Below are positions 11,516 through 23,075 of a stretch of DNA of 64,000 bases, one piece after another. A program made the position numbers and the translations under genes. The DNA comes from Conoideocrella luteorostrata (Eukaryota > Ascomycota > Sordariomycetes > Hypocreales > Clavicipitaceae). The notes below the pieces were generated by a model, which worked only from the letters and a program-made list of their open reading frames with translations, was not told the origin of the DNA and searched no databases. Each line of letters starts with the position of its first letter. Within the stretch, counting starts at the first letter, position 1. The stretch is taken from NCBI GenBank assembly GCA_032433595.1, contig JASWJB010000153.1:1-64000 (forward strand). The letters run 5' to 3'.

Positions 11516-12870
11516 CTTTCTGACTGAATTAAATCGCGGCCGACAATGCCATATCAAAGAAATCGTCTTGGTCAGATTGCCTGGCGATATCTAATGAATT
11601 CGATGCTTCTTGGCCGCCTGTACGTTCCGACATTTGATCCATTCAACAAGCTCGTTAACTGACCTGCAATACGTAATGCTTCTTGCAACCTACATGTCTT
11701 CCAAGATTCCATTCTTTCATCGTCTTTGCCAGATTGCCTTGCGAAATCTGATGGATCAGACGCTTCTTGAACGCCTCCATCATCCGACATTTCAACCTTT
11801 TAACAAGCTCGTTAGATTGACCCTGCCTTCCTTGCACTGCCTCGTTATCCGAGGCACTGCCTCACTATACGAGTATTCTAGCTATTTACGGCACTAATCG
11901 TGCTGACAAGCATCTATAGTCTCAACAACACGCCCCCCCGACACTTGAACCTTTCAACAAGCTCGTTAGATCGATTTGCGATATATAATGCTTGTACGTC
12001 GCCCGAAATTTGAGCCCTTTCAACAAGCTCATCAGATTGACCTACAATACCTGATGCTTCGATGGCGCCTGTATGTCTTTCGGCAATTGAACCTTTCAAC
12101 GAGCTCGTTAACTAACTTTCGATATCTGATGCTTTGTGTAGTGTACGTCTTCCGAGATTTGAACCTGTTAACGGGCTCGTTATATTGACCTTCGATCTAA
12201 TGCTTTTTGCAGCGCCCGAACCTTTCAACGAGCTCACCAGACTGACCTACGATATCTGATGCTTCGATAGCGCCTGTACGCCTTCCGAGAATTAAACCTT
12301 TTCAGTGAGCACATCAGGTTGACTGAATATCTGTTGCTTCTTGCTATGTCTGACGCTTCAAAAATGCCTGTGCGTCTTGCTGGATTTGAACCTTTCAAAG
12401 AGCCATCAGATTGACATACGAGATCTAATGCATCTGATGCTTTTTGCAGCGTAAGTTTTTCGACATGTATACCTTTCAACGAGCTTGTCAACTAACTAGA
12501 GATATCTGATGCCTCTTGCAGTCTGTCTGTATGTCTTCCGATTTAAGTCTTTTCGTCGAGCTCATCAGACTAACTATTGACGCTTCGAAAACGCTTGCAC
12601 ATCTTACGGGATTCAAGTCTTTCGTCGGGCTCTTCAGATTAACGTGTGAGATGTGATGGATCTGATTCTTCTTGCAGTGTACCTCTTGCGAGATTTGAGC
12701 CTTTCAACGTCTTCGTCAGGTCGACTTACGGGATTTCATGCTTGTACGTCTTGCGGGATTCGAGCCTTTCAACAAGCTTGTCAACTGACTGGCGATAGCT
12801 GATGCCTCCTGCAGCCTGTACGTCTTGCGACACTTGAACCTTTTCATTGTCTTCGTTAACTGAATTGCGA
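11516..12870 (+). repeat. Segment D satellite array, module 4
   Basis: Junction motif TTAAATCGCGGCCGACAAT at 11527, then about fifteen to seventeen D units. The array ends at the boundary of a family D LTR. Confidence 0.83.
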
Positions 12871-13095
12871 TGTCACAGAAATCGTACAAGGTCACCGAAA
12901 ACGTATGATGCTGCCGGAAGCACTCATTATCTCCGGAAGCAGACGATATCGCCGGAAGCAATAGAATGAAATTAATCCGGAAGAAGATGCATCCTGCAGA
13001 GATAAAAGTAGTCAAATCCCTCCTTCAATTAGATAGAAACGGAAGACAATTCAACCACTTTAGAGAACCACTTCCATAGCTGCTCACTTGTGACA
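12871..13095 (-). mobile_element. Solo LTR, family D, reverse
   Basis: On the minus strand it begins TGTCACAAGTGAGCAGCTAT and it ends near 12871 as the complement of TGTCACA. TGCGA precedes it on the left, but the matching right copy is missing because another LTR lies two bases away. Confidence 0.8.
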
Positions 13096-13096
13096 T

Positions 13097-13311
13097 TGTT
13101 GGAATCCCTCGTCAAGGATACAAGTAATTGCGAACAAGGTCACATGGCCACCCTAGCTTGCCTCTTTTATACGGCGCGCTCGGGGGCATTCCTCTTCCTC
13201 TTCTTCTTCTCTTTTAGATAGTCACGAATAAATTGAATTGTTCTGCACATTGTTTTTCTTTACCTTCTAGTATCAATAACCTCGTTGCCCGAAGCCCCTG
13301 TGGTTCCTATA
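13097..13311 (+). mobile_element. Solo LTR, family B
   Basis: It starts TGTTGGAATCCCTCGTCAAG and ends at CTGTGGTTCCTATA, with a CA-to-TA change at the last bases. It abuts the family D LTR almost exactly. No clear target duplication. Confidence 0.8.
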
Positions 13312-13604
13312 GATAAGCCCGGCATTTATAGATTCGAAAATGCCGTACGTCTGGCCTAGAATCTAGATATCCGGTATCTTGGTTACTTTGTAAGAGCCAA
13401 GTCTGAAACTGCTAGAAAGGCATTTTCTAGCTTCTTCCTTCTTACTCGCTGCTTGCGTATAGAAAGTGGATATACATAGGCGTGGATTGTTTTTAGCCGT
13501 GATTTTAACCTTATTACTACAGCTTGAAGCGTTGATGGGCTTTTTGTCTTTCTTCAGGAAAGTATCTTATTGACTAGTTTTCCTTCTTGCAGATATAGCA
13601 CTTC
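13312..13604. other. Unassigned spacer
   Basis: This stretch is unlike the modules and the LTRs, and I recognise no gene in it. Short frames are interrupted by stops. It may be a worn remnant of another element. Confidence 0.4.
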
Positions 13605-13799
13605 TGTTGGAACCCTTTTGTCAAGCGCAACAGGAAGCAGGGAGCAGGTCACGTGGTCGCCCTGCGGCGACGATATTTTCACGGGCGACATCGAGCCTCT
13701 CTCCCAGCTCTGCTTCTTCTTCCATAGACATCAGTCATTATTCAATAAATTGTTTTTTTACAAGTTGAAGCAATTTATCTAGATCATTGCACAGCCCAT
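13605..13799 (+). mobile_element. Diverged solo LTR, family A-like
   Basis: It begins TGTTGGAACCCTTTTGTCAA and has GGTCACGTGG, but the right end (TGCACAGCCCATG) is weakly matched, so its end is approximate. Confidence 0.6.
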
Positions 13800-13975
13800 G
13801 GGCAGCATACTGCCGGACATGGGTCATCATCACGTGATGACTGTACCGCCTGGGTTACCACCGCCCCTCGACAGGCAACAAGGCTGTGAAGAACATCCAT
13901 GACCTGGCCATGACGGCAGCAACAATGACAGCCTTTCCGCTTTTGACAACAAGAGGCTGTTATGCTGCCATCTTT

Positions 13976-15918
13976 ATGAAGCACCATTACTGTCCCCTTT
14001 ATTCTCCTCGTGCTCTTCGTCATCCTTTCGCCCGCATGTCATACCCGGGACGCATTGGATCTGCACTGTTTGGTGGACGGGCCCAGCCTTTCATGTCACG
14101 GGCAACTCCCCCCCCCCCCCAGGCATATGAAGAACTCCCTCAAGAGGTTTCTGTCGATGAAGAAAGGGCTCCTGGATACAACGCAAAGCACTTTTATCCG
14201 GCGAACCCTGGCGACATATTGGAGAATAAGTATCAACTGCAAGTAAAAGTTGGTTGGGGCTCCTCGTCGACTGTCTGGCTCGCGCACGATATCCGGAGGT
14301 CTTCAGTCTTCTCTTAGTTGTTGAAAATGACCACATGAGGCAGTAATTTTTTTGGTATGCTGATGACGTCCCAGAAACAGCTGGTGTTGGAATCTTGCCG
14401 CCAAGCACACATAAAGAGGGGTCACGTGGTCACCTTTCGGCCACCCTATTTATACGAGCATCGTAGGCATCGTATCTTGACTTGTTTTTCCTCTCTTAGA
14501 CAGACCCGACTTATTGAATATATTCTATTTTGAAGCAGTTGATCTAGATCACCTGTTGCACACCCTGTGCAACCCACAGCTGGCTAAGACCTAGGAGGTA
14601 TGTCGCCCTCAAGATCTGCAACTGCGATACTAGTGAGGAGGATATGACACATGAATTGGATCTAAACATTCACCTATCCTCTGCAGCCCATCATCATCAA
14701 GGAAGGGGCGTCTTGGCGACAGCTATTGAGGGCTACAAGGTCAAGTCGCCCTGTGGAGATATGCATCTTGTTCTTGTATTTGAACCTTTGAGAGAGCCAC
14801 TGTGGCTGCTCAGAAGGCGAGTTGCGCACGAGGATTGCACCACCCATGAGTCGCTGCCGTTCATCAAAACTCATATTCGGATCCTACTGGAAGGCTTGGA
14901 CTACATGCACTCACAAGGCCGCGTTATCCACACAGGTATGTGTTTGTTATTGCTGTTCTATTGAACGAAGAAGCTGAGCCTGGCCATCATTGATTAACCT
15001 GCCTGCGTAGACCTCAAGCTCGATAACATCATGGTAGCCTTTGAACATCAGTCAACCATGGAGAGTTTTCTCCAGCGTCAAACCAGTCATCCTATGGGTC
15101 GTAAAAGAAACTTGGGAGGCCGTACAGTCTACCGCTGTCACAATGACTTTGGGCCGATTTTCAGAGATCTTGGGAAAATGATACCACAGATCACAGATTT
15201 TGGTCTTGCGCAGCAGCCTGGGGGCAGAGCGGAGCCGCTCATCCACCCCATACAGCCCAACGAGTTTCGCGCTCCAGAGGTCCTTCTCGGCATTGGTTGG
15301 TCCTATAGTGCTGATATGTGGAACTTTGGCGCCATGGTGAGTTTGCGTTCCGTTGTTTCTAACCCTCCCTCTGCTGTTTAATTGACGTTGTTTTAATTGA
15401 CATGAGAGAGAGAGAAGATCTGAGAGTTACTGGCCGGTGATTCCGTCAGCCAAGAACGCAACCATATTCGCCAGCTCAGCATCTGGCGGATATGATTGCC
15501 ATTGTTGGGGCCATTCCTCCTTCACTCATTGAGCGCGAGAGACAAATGCGTCACTGGCGATGGTCACCTCCGGCTGTGAACCCCGATGGCAAACTTTGTG
15601 ACAATGTTGCAGAGTTTTACGGCGGCCCATTCTTGGCCGAAGATGGTAGGTTCAATCAAGTCTTGTCTGGTCTGGCCTGTGGCTGGCAGCAACAGCTACT
15701 AATGTGGTGGTGTGTGTGGATTAGGCTCCTTTCTGCGACATGATTTGATACCCCATACCCGCCAGTTAGAGAATGAGCTGCCTAGGTGTGTCCGTGAGGA
15801 GGGTTGTGCCGACTTGTTCGTAGAGTTCATGAAGCGAATGCTATGCTGGGTGCCAGAGGAGCGCGCCACAGCAGCTGAGCTGTTAAATGACGCCTGGCTA
15901 GATTCGAACTCTAGATAA
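13976..15918 (+). CDS. SRPK-like serine/threonine protein kinase, LTR in intron 1, possibly degenerating
   Basis: The kinase domain is in order: glycine loop VGWGSSSTVWLA, ATP-site lysine in YVALKIC, catalytic loop VIHTDLKLDNIM, metal site ITDFGLAQ, and FRAPEVLLGIGW. This matches fungal SRPK-like kinases, which phosphorylate Ser/Arg-rich proteins. The inferred exons are 13976-14298, 14595-14935, 15011-15336, 15480-15645 and 15725-15918; their phases join to 449 codons. Intron 1 (14299-14594) contains a 194-bp solo LTR. The frame upstream also allows starts at 13886 or 14036. Between 15403 and 15479 the usual IWELL segment can be read, but it carries a TGA where Trp is expected and a one-base loss. 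The gene is open only if intron 3 runs on to 15479, which drops about 18 residues. All catalytic residues are intact, so loss of function is not certain. The stop codon nearly abuts another solo LTR. Confidence 0.78.
14385..14578 (+). mobile_element. Solo LTR, family A, inside kinase intron 1
   Basis: It begins TGTTGGAATCTTGCC and ends CCCACA, with perfect target duplication GCTGG (14380-14384 and 14579-14583). It lies a few bases upstream of the candidate branch site GGCTAAGAC and the acceptor CCTAG at 14590-14594. Confidence 0.93.
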
Positions 15919-15919
15919 T

Positions 15920-16125
15920 TGTGGGTTGCACAGGGTGTTGTGCAATGATGTAGATTAATGCTTTAAAAAGTTTAAAACAATGTATTCATTGTCTGGTGTC
16001 GGTCTAAGAAGAGGAATACAAGTTCAGGGAGAATGGCCTGATAATTTTGTATAAATATCGTAGCCAAAAGGTAACCACGTGACCCTGTCCATAATCGCTT
16101 GTATGCTTAACAAGGGACTCCAACA
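15920..16125 (-). mobile_element. Solo LTR, family A, reverse, at the kinase stop codon
   Basis: Plus-strand ends are TGTGGGTTGCACAGGG and CTCCAACA. It starts two bases after the kinase TAA. Flanks ATAAT and CTAAC match at three of five positions, so the duplication is worn. Confidence 0.85.
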
Positions 16126-16166
16126 CTAACCAAGCTTGCAATGTATCATCGCATATCAGTTCTTGT

Positions 16167-16664
16167 TCAGCCTCTTTGTTCTCCCATACCCGTCATGACG
16201 CCAACAAGGCGCGACCACTCCGTGGTGCTGGGATTGGACCAGACGTGTAGGGTACCGCGTTGAATGGCGATGTCGCCAGGATACAGGGTCCGGGTGTCCC
16301 CGTTGGACATGGACAACTCAATGGTGCCTGAAACCTGTATAACATAGTCGAGAGAGGCAGTACTATGTAACGGGCTCTTAGAGGCGGGCGGCGTGTCAAT
16401 GACCCACACGTTGGTGCCGCCGTCTGACCTGACCAGAGGAGCATCTCCGGAAAGCTCAGCTTGGTAGCGCTGCAGATCATGCCCGCCCTTGAGCATGCCT
16501 TCGCTGATTTGCCCGTCTGACGTGTATGCGAGACGCGTCTTGGCAGAACCTAGAGTCCCTGCCGCCGACAGCGAGATAGCTTCAGCATTGGAGAAGTAGG
16601 ACTCGCCGCTTTCATCGCTAGCTGTAATAAAGCGCTGAGGATCAGGAATGTTGTTGGATGTCAT
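16167..16664 (-). CDS. Cupin-domain protein
   Basis: A 165-residue single-exon protein. A small beta-barrel cupin is indicated by an acidic N-terminal half followed by the core: VWVIDTPP, then LDYVIQVSGTIELSM (first cupin strand motif), then GDTRTLYPGDIAIQRGTLHV with a C-terminal HVW(S)NPS motif (second cupin motif). This pattern is typical of the fungal cupin_2 proteins found near secondary-metabolism and oxidoreductase genes. The substrate cannot be told. The first motif lacks the usual HxH metal ligands, so metal dependence is uncertain. The start MTSNN is the only reasonable Met. It lies tail-to-tail with the kinase, separated only by a solo LTR. The frame is intact, with no sign of decay. 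Confidence 0.85.
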   Translation of the reverse strand: MTSNNIPDPQRFITASDESGESYFSNAEAISLSAAGTLGSAKTRLAYTSDGQISEGMLKGGHDLQRYQAELSGDAPLVRSDGGTNVWVIDTPPASKSPLHSTASLDYVIQVSGTIELSMSNGDTRTLYPGDIAIQRGTLHVWSNPSTTEWSRLVGVMTGMGEQRG

Positions 16665-17460
16665 GACGGTGACTCAAAGAGTTTTTGAAAATACGCTGGA
16701 CGGGTTTGGTTCAGGAGCATTATTTTGATGGGGGGGAGCAGTCAATTAATCGACCAAACTGCTGTACGTGTGAGAAGTGTTGGAGTGTCAAGAATTAGCT
16801 GCTTATCAAGCTGCTGACGAAAGGTGGCAAAATGCTGACAATTAATTGATTCCAAAGCTGCTTATAAATCCGATGATTACAAATGCATAGTAGAATTGCG
16901 GTATAAAAGACGTAGAATTCCTCGTCATAATAGCTAGAATACAAGGACAATTCCACTGCTTAGATCTTCTGTAGCTGCTCACATCGTGACATGGAGTATG
17001 AGCGACTGCCCCAGATCAAAATACGGAGTAGAAAACGGAATAGTTGCGACAGGGAGGTGGGGGGTTTTCAATGCAAGTGGAGTTAGCGGCTATGCCAGGC
17101 TACGGCTTGGCCATTGAGCGAATCACGGCCACTTCCGAAACCCCGAGCAATCGTAGGACGTCAAGTAGGTGTTCGGCCTCAAGCCGGGAATGCTAAATTC
17201 CTTCCAAGTCGTTAGATCTTCGCCAAGAGGGTGCACATGTAAAGTAAATGCCACGCTCGGTATCAAAAAAGAAGATATGGAGACAAGCACATTCTATTGG
17301 CGTGACAAATACCCCTCCTTTCACGTCCTTTATACTGATTTCGGAGGGGGGTTATTTTTTTGGTGACGCTAGCCTTATGATTTAAGCATGTTTTAAACGT
17401 CTCACATTAGTGATGCTTTGTCGCATATCCGTGTCGCCCCACTAGGCAGACAGGTACATC
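16665..17460. other. Upstream region of the cupin gene and spacer
   Basis: It holds the presumptive promoter of the cupin gene and worn LTR remnants. I see no coding region; the 65-codon frame at 17169 has no recognisable motif. Confidence 0.45.
16870..16991 (-). mobile_element. Worn family D LTR fragment, reverse
   Basis: The plus-strand end GTAGCTGCTCACATCGTGACA and preceding GGACAATTCCACTGC match family D in reverse. The other end is lost. Confidence 0.6.
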
Positions 17461-17484
17461 ACGCTTAACGAGGGGATTCCAGCA
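17461..17484 (-). mobile_element. Family B LTR end fragment, reverse
   Basis: CGCTTAACGAGGGGATTCCA followed by GCA matches the reversed start of family B. Only this end survives. Confidence 0.5.
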
Positions 17485-17540
17485 GTGACCACGTGACCTG
17501 CTCCGTGCTTCCTATTGTGCTTGATGGAGGGATTCTAACA
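17485..17540 (-). mobile_element. Family A LTR fragment, reverse
   Basis: GTGACCACGTGACCTG through GGGATTCTAACA matches the reversed family A left end. The rest is missing. Confidence 0.65.
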
Positions 17541-17859
17541 GAACTATACTTTAGACGCAGTAACTAAGGTCAGCTATTAAAGAGCAAACTAGACATCATA
17601 TCCGATCTTCCAATTGACCAAAGACATGCCGTCGTACACAGGCAGTACGAGATTATCGACCCTGGGATCGTTTTTGCAGCTTCGTCATCTTCATGCCACA
17701 CTCGATCCAATACGGAATCATGTCCTTACGTAAATAGTCCTTACCCGCCTGTTCCGAGATAGCGAGCCCGCGGGATTTTACCGCACTATAATTTCGCTTT
17801 TTGCAGGACCTGTAAGGCGCTTTGCAAGGCTTGTACATGTATATATATATTCTGATGAC
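17541..17859. other. Spacer with an unrecognised minus-strand frame
   Basis: A 61-codon minus-strand frame (17653-17838, with RGLAISEQAGKDYL and IPYWIECGMKMTK) looks compositionally like protein but I cannot place it. It has no clear neighbours in a transcript and may be a fragment. Confidence 0.3.
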
Positions 17860-18165
17860 AGTGAGGGGGCCCTTGATCGCTGGACTGACAAAGACTATTT
17901 TTAGCAGTTTTACGCACGAAGCATTATATTTACGGCGCTGCCTCTTCTTGCATTGTATTTAATATAGATATCTGCATCTTTTGCACTAGGTTTCATTTTT
18001 TTGTGCGCTGGTTATTGTGCGTGCTGCTATGTTACTCTTGTGTTACAACCCAGCCCCCCCCGTATCGCTGGTCCCCTCCCCAAGCCCTGCTTTTGGCACC
18101 GTGGGCGCTGACCTAAATCTAACATCTGCCTACTCCGTAGTGAGAATGGCTATCCTCGCATGGGC
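17860..18165 (+). repeat. Headless segment B, module 5
   Basis: Only the last sub-repeats and the tail (GCTTTTGGCACCGTGGGCGC) remain. The A palindrome and conserved B head are absent. Confidence 0.65.
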
Positions 18166-19110
18166 AGCAACATGATCATTAGCAGCACCGGCGTTATCAT
18201 CATCATCAACAGCAGCAGCGGCAGCGGCAGCAGCAGCATCATCATCTTCATCATCATTATCAGGTGACTTTTCCCCCACCCGACCGCTACTATTGTGACC
18301 AGAACCCTGACCGAAATCCTGACCTGTGGCCATCATCGTCCTCATCAGCAGCGGCGGCATTATCATCAGCAGCGACAGCGATATTTCTTGCGTGGGCAGC
18401 AGCATTCTCATCGCCAGCAGCGCCAGCGACATCATCATCATTAGGTGACTTTTCCCCCTCCCGGCCGCTACTATCGTGACTAGAATCCTGACCTTTTGCC
18501 ATCATCATTTAGCAGCAGCAGCGGCATCATCCGACATTTCCCTCGACCAACCGCTACTATCGTGAGCAGAATCCTGGTCTGTGGCCATCATCATCATCAC
18601 CAGCATCACCAGCATCACCAGCAGCAGCAGCAGCAGCGGAATCATTATTATCGGCTGACTCTTCCCTCTCCTAAGTGCTGAGTTTTCCCCTCTCCCAAGT
18701 GCTGACAGCAGCAGCGGCATCATCATCCCTAGCAGGTGACTTTTCCCCTTTGCCGACCGCTCTCCATCATCATCAGCAGCAACGGCATTATCAACAGCAG
18801 CAGCAGCAGCGGCACCATCACCACCATCAGCAGCTGAATTTTCCCTTCTGCCGACCGCACCATCATCATCAGCAGCAACAGCATCATCATCGTCGTCAAC
18901 AGCAGCGCAACAGCACCATCAGCAGCTGACTCTTCCACGTCCCGAGTGCCGATTTTTTCCCTCTGCTGACCTCTCCTTTATCATCATCAGCGGCAACAAA
19001 CATTATCAGCAGCAGCAGCGGTATCATCATCATCATCATCGCTGGCTTTTCCGTCTCCCGGCCGCTACTACCGTGACCGTCTTCCTGATCGTAATCCTGA
19101 CCTGTGGCCA
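18166..19110 (+). repeat. Segment C minisatellite, module 5
   Basis: One of the two longest C segments. CAT/CAG triplets alternate with five or more GACCGCTACTATCGTGACC-type blocks. Confidence 0.8.
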
Positions 19111-21040
19111 CGATAATCATTTCTTGAACATCTTCATGGTCTTGATTAGATTAACTTGACTTGTCTGATGGATCCCGCCTGTACATTATCTGATATTTAA
19201 ACCTTTTTAACATGCTCTTTAGCTAACTAAGTTAAATAGCAGCCAACAGTCCGGTTATTAATGACTTGCGATATATAATGATTCGAAAATGCCTGTACGT
19301 CTTCCGACATTTGAACCTTCAACAAGCTCGTCAGATTAACCTGCGACATCAGATGCTCGTACGTCTTCCGAAATCCAAGCCTTTTCAACGAGCTCGTCGG
19401 ATTGACTTGCGTTATCTGATGCCCCCCGCAGCGCCTGCACGTCTTCCGAGATTTGAGCCTTTCAACGAGCTCGTCAGATTCATAACATGCTTTATCCGAT
19501 GCTTCTCGCAGAACCTGTACGTCTTCCGAGATTTAAACCTTTTCATCGAGCTCGTTAGATTGACTTGTGATATCTGATACTCCTGGCAGCTTGTCCGTCT
19601 TCCGACATTTGAACCGTTTCGACGAGCTCCTTGCGATATTTGTTGCTTCTTGCACGCCCGCATATATTCCGAGATTTGAGCCTTTTCATCGAACTCGTCA
19701 GATCGACTTGCGATATCGAAAGGCTCTTTAAGCCTATACGTTCCGAGATTTGAACCTTTTCAGCGAGCTCGTCAGATTGACTTGCGATATTGAATGCCTC
19801 CCGCAGCCCGTACGTCTTCCGAGATTAAACCCTTTGAAGAAGCTCCTTGAAGCCTGTACATCTTCCCGGAATCCAACCACTTCATTGTCTTCGTCAGATT
19901 ACCTTACGATATCTGATGGGATACGAAGCTTCTTGCAGCGCCTGTACCATTTGACGAGCTCGTCAGATTGACCTACCATGTCTAATGCTTCGATTGCCCC
20001 TGTACGTCTTCCGGGAATTAAACCTTTGCACAAGCTCGTTAACTAACTTTCGATAACTAATGCTTTATGCAGTGTACGTCTTCCGAGAACTGAACCTTTG
20101 AACGAGCACATCAGATTGAACTACGATGCCCAATGCTTCGATAGCGCCTGTATATCTTCTGATAATTGAATCTTTGACCAAGCTCGTTAGATTAAGGTGC
20201 AATGTCAGATACCTGTACGTCTTCCGACATTTGAACATTTCAACGAGCTCGTTAGATCAACTCGCGATATGTAATACTTGTACGTCTTCCGAAACTTGTG
20301 CCTTTTCAACGAGCTCGTTAGATTTACCCTGCGATCTGATTCTTCCTGCAGCTCCTGTACGTCTTGCGAGATTTAAACCATTCGACAGGCTTGTTATACT
20401 AATTTGCTGTATCCAATGCTTCATGCAGTATGTACGTCGTCCAGTATTCGAACGTTTCAATAAGCTTGTCAGATTAACCTGCGATATCCGATGCCTCTTG
20501 CAGAGCCTGTACGTTCCGAGATTGAAGCCTTTTCAACAAGCTCGTCAGATTAGCCTACGATGTCTTATGCTTCTTGCAGACCGTACGTTTTGCAAAATTC
20601 AAACCTTTTAACGAACTCCTTGCAGCCAGTACGTCTCTCGAGATTTCAGTCTTTTGAACATCTTCTTCAGATTGACTTGCGGTCTTTCATGCCTGTACGT
20701 CTTCCGAGATTTGAGCCTTTCCGGTGAGCACCTTGCATTAAATTGCGATATGTGATGTTTCTGGCGGCCTGTACGCCTTGCGAGATCCAGACCTTTTACC
20801 AAACTTGTTAACTAGCTATATCTGATGTCTCTTGTAGCCTGTGTGTCTTCCGATTTGAGCTTTTTCGTCGCGCTCGTTATATTGACTTGCGATATTTGAT
20901 GGCTATACGTTGTCCGGCAATTGAATCTTTTTGACGAGCTCGTTAAATTAACTTGCGATATCTAATGCTTCTTAGAGAGCTTGTATGTCTTCCGGGATTT
21001 AAGCCTTTTTATTGTCTTTGTTAGATTAACTTGAGATATT
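19111..21040 (+). repeat. Segment D satellite array, module 5
   Basis: About twenty-five imperfect units. A junction motif variant (TTAAATAGCAGCCAACAGTC) is at 19232. Confidence 0.83.
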
Positions 21041-21428
21041 AAATGCTGTTGCGCTGTGAACGCTAGAGTAATCGCACAGTGAAAACTTCGTAGGAATAAA
21101 TTTAATTTATATATTGTCTAATTAACCCTTTTAATTTAAACGCCTACTATAGATGCAAATAAATTATATTATTAATAAAATTTATAAACTAAATAGCTAA
21201 ATAAGCTATATAATAGTTATTGCATTTTTTATTTAGTTTTATTGTGTTTTAGTTACTAAGGCATTATCTCTTGCGGAGCTAATGCTAAGTAGATAGCTTT
21301 AGGTTAACTGTCCCCCGCTTGCCAGCTTTGCCGCTGACTAAGTTACGTGGATCACAACCTTACCGCTATGTGCTATCCCTTGTTCCACATTAATAGTGGA
21401 TAATAAGTACTAAATTTTATATTCGGCC
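21041..21428. other. AT-rich spacer
   Basis: Strongly AT-rich sequence with many TA steps, like the RIP-mutated element at 37.6-44.7 kb. No gene seen. It precedes the tRNA-like sequence. Confidence 0.5.
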
Positions 21429-21499
21429 GGTCTACTCCACAATGGTAGCGCGTAGTCCTCCTAAGACTAAGGTTCAGGGTTCGAGTCCCTGGTACATCG
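21429..21499 (+). tRNA. tRNA-Arg(CCT)-like sequence, D-arm degenerate
   Basis: The acceptor GGTCTAC pairs six of seven with GTACATC. The anticodon stem TAGTC/GACTA is perfect around a loop giving anticodon CCT, and the T arm CAGGG-TTCGAGT-CCCTG is perfect. The D arm, usually GCGC paired with GCGC, is CACA against GCGC and cannot pair. A run of about twenty T residues follows at 21512, suitable as a Pol III terminator. It is either a diverged tRNA or a tRNA pseudogene. Confidence 0.5.
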
Positions 21500-21639
21500 T
21501 ATCGCTAATTAGTTTTTTTTTTTTTTTTTTCAAATTCCCACGGCCTCTGCCCCTGCTATGTGTGCATCTTGAAAGTCACAGAGAGATGAAGTATTATCGG
21601 AAGCGATAGTATAGAAGCGAATTAGAACGGCAAATAGAT

Positions 21640-21720
21640 AGAGACCTTGTACGGAGTAGTCTTTACTCTTAGTAGATAGACTAATCGCTAAAAGAGACGT
21701 AGTCCTAGTCTCAAGGAGGC
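21640..21720. repeat. Segment A palindrome, module 6, left arm worn
   Basis: GAGACCTTG through GTCCTAGTCTC matches module 1, but the left outer arm is replaced by other sequence. Confidence 0.6.
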
Positions 21721-22585
21721 GGTCCACAGTCTCCTCCTTTTTCTGCCAACAACCTCCTTTTTCTGCTCACAACCAGGCCGAAAAACCAACTATCCCGCTG
21801 GCATTTTTCGCACTGTCCGCCGAATAGTGGCTAGGAACGCTGGGAGCGCCTTCATTTTGGCTGCACTGTGTGCGCTGCATCTTTGCGAGTGTTTTTCGTC
21901 AGGGTTAAGCCTGCTGCGTGCGCTGGTCGTCGAGTTATCGCCGTTTGGCGTGTAATCCACGCAGGACCTCATCTTAGCTAATTGCGCTCCAGGTGGTCTG
22001 TTTGCCGCGCTGCTATGTCTTGTATTATATGCGCCGCGATTTTCTGCATCTCTTGCACCAAGTTTAGTTTTATCTTGTTATGCTGCTGTTGCACGGTGTA
22101 TTATGTTGTGCTGTAAGTCCCCCCCGCCTGTCGCTGGATTCCGGAATAAATAGGTTTTTAGTAGATTACACTCTAGGTGTTTTGTTTTGCGTCTCGCTTT
22201 TTACCACACATTGTGTGCTGGGCTCTTGCACATCTTTCGCATTAGTTTTAGTTTTGTCTCGTTGTACTACTGTTGTGTTGTGTGGTGTGTTGTGTTATTG
22301 CGATTATACGCTGGTCGCTGGATTCCTAACCAGGCGGGTTTTTTTGTACAGTGCGCGCCGGGTGTGATGTTTTAGGTCCTACTTTCTGTTCCATATTATG
22401 CGCTGCGTTTTTCTGTATCTTTTGAGCTGGCTTTCTCTGCATTTTGTGTGCTGGTTGTTGTGCTGTGTTGCCGTGTTACTCTTGTGTTACTTACTAGCCC
22501 CCCCTCCCCGACCAAGCCCTGTTTTTTTTGCACCTTGGGCGCTGGCTGACCAGATCTAACATCTGTCTGGTGGAATTCTTGCATG
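21721..22585 (+). repeat. Segment B leader, module 6
   Basis: The head CGAAAAACCAACTATCCCGC is at about 21779. About five sub-repeats lead to the tail TTGCACCTTGGGCGCTGG. Confidence 0.75.
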
Positions 22586-23075
22586 TGCAGCAACATCCTC
22601 ATCAGCAGCAACGGCAGCAGCATCATCATCGTCATTATCAGGTGACTTTTTCCCCTCCCGACCGCTACTATGGTGACCAGAATCCTAACCTGTGGCAATC
22701 ATCATCATCATTATCATCGCCAGCAGCAGCAACATCACCACCAGCAGCGGCATCACCAGCAGTAGCAGCGACATTTCTTGCGGCGGCAGAAACATTCTCA
22801 TCACCAGCAGCAGCGACATCAGCAGCGGCATCACCACCACCACCAGCATCATTTGACTTTTCCCCGACCGACCGATATTATCGTGACCAGTATCCTGGCC
22901 CGTGACCATCATCAGCAGCAGCAGCGGAATCATCATCATCGACATCATTGTCAGCGGCGGCGGCATCATCATCATCAGCAGCAGCAGCTGACTTTTCCGT
23001 CTGCCGGCCGCTACGACCGTGACCGACTTCCTGACCATCTTCCTGACCGGAATCCCGACCGCGGCCACGATAATC
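22586..23075 (+). repeat. Segment C minisatellite, module 6
   Basis: CAT/CAG triplets with several GACCGCTACTATGGTGACCA blocks. Confidence 0.8.

Noticed and set aside
15052..15246. Minus-strand ORF in the kinase
   Set aside because: Shadow of exon 3, which carries the kinase motifs.
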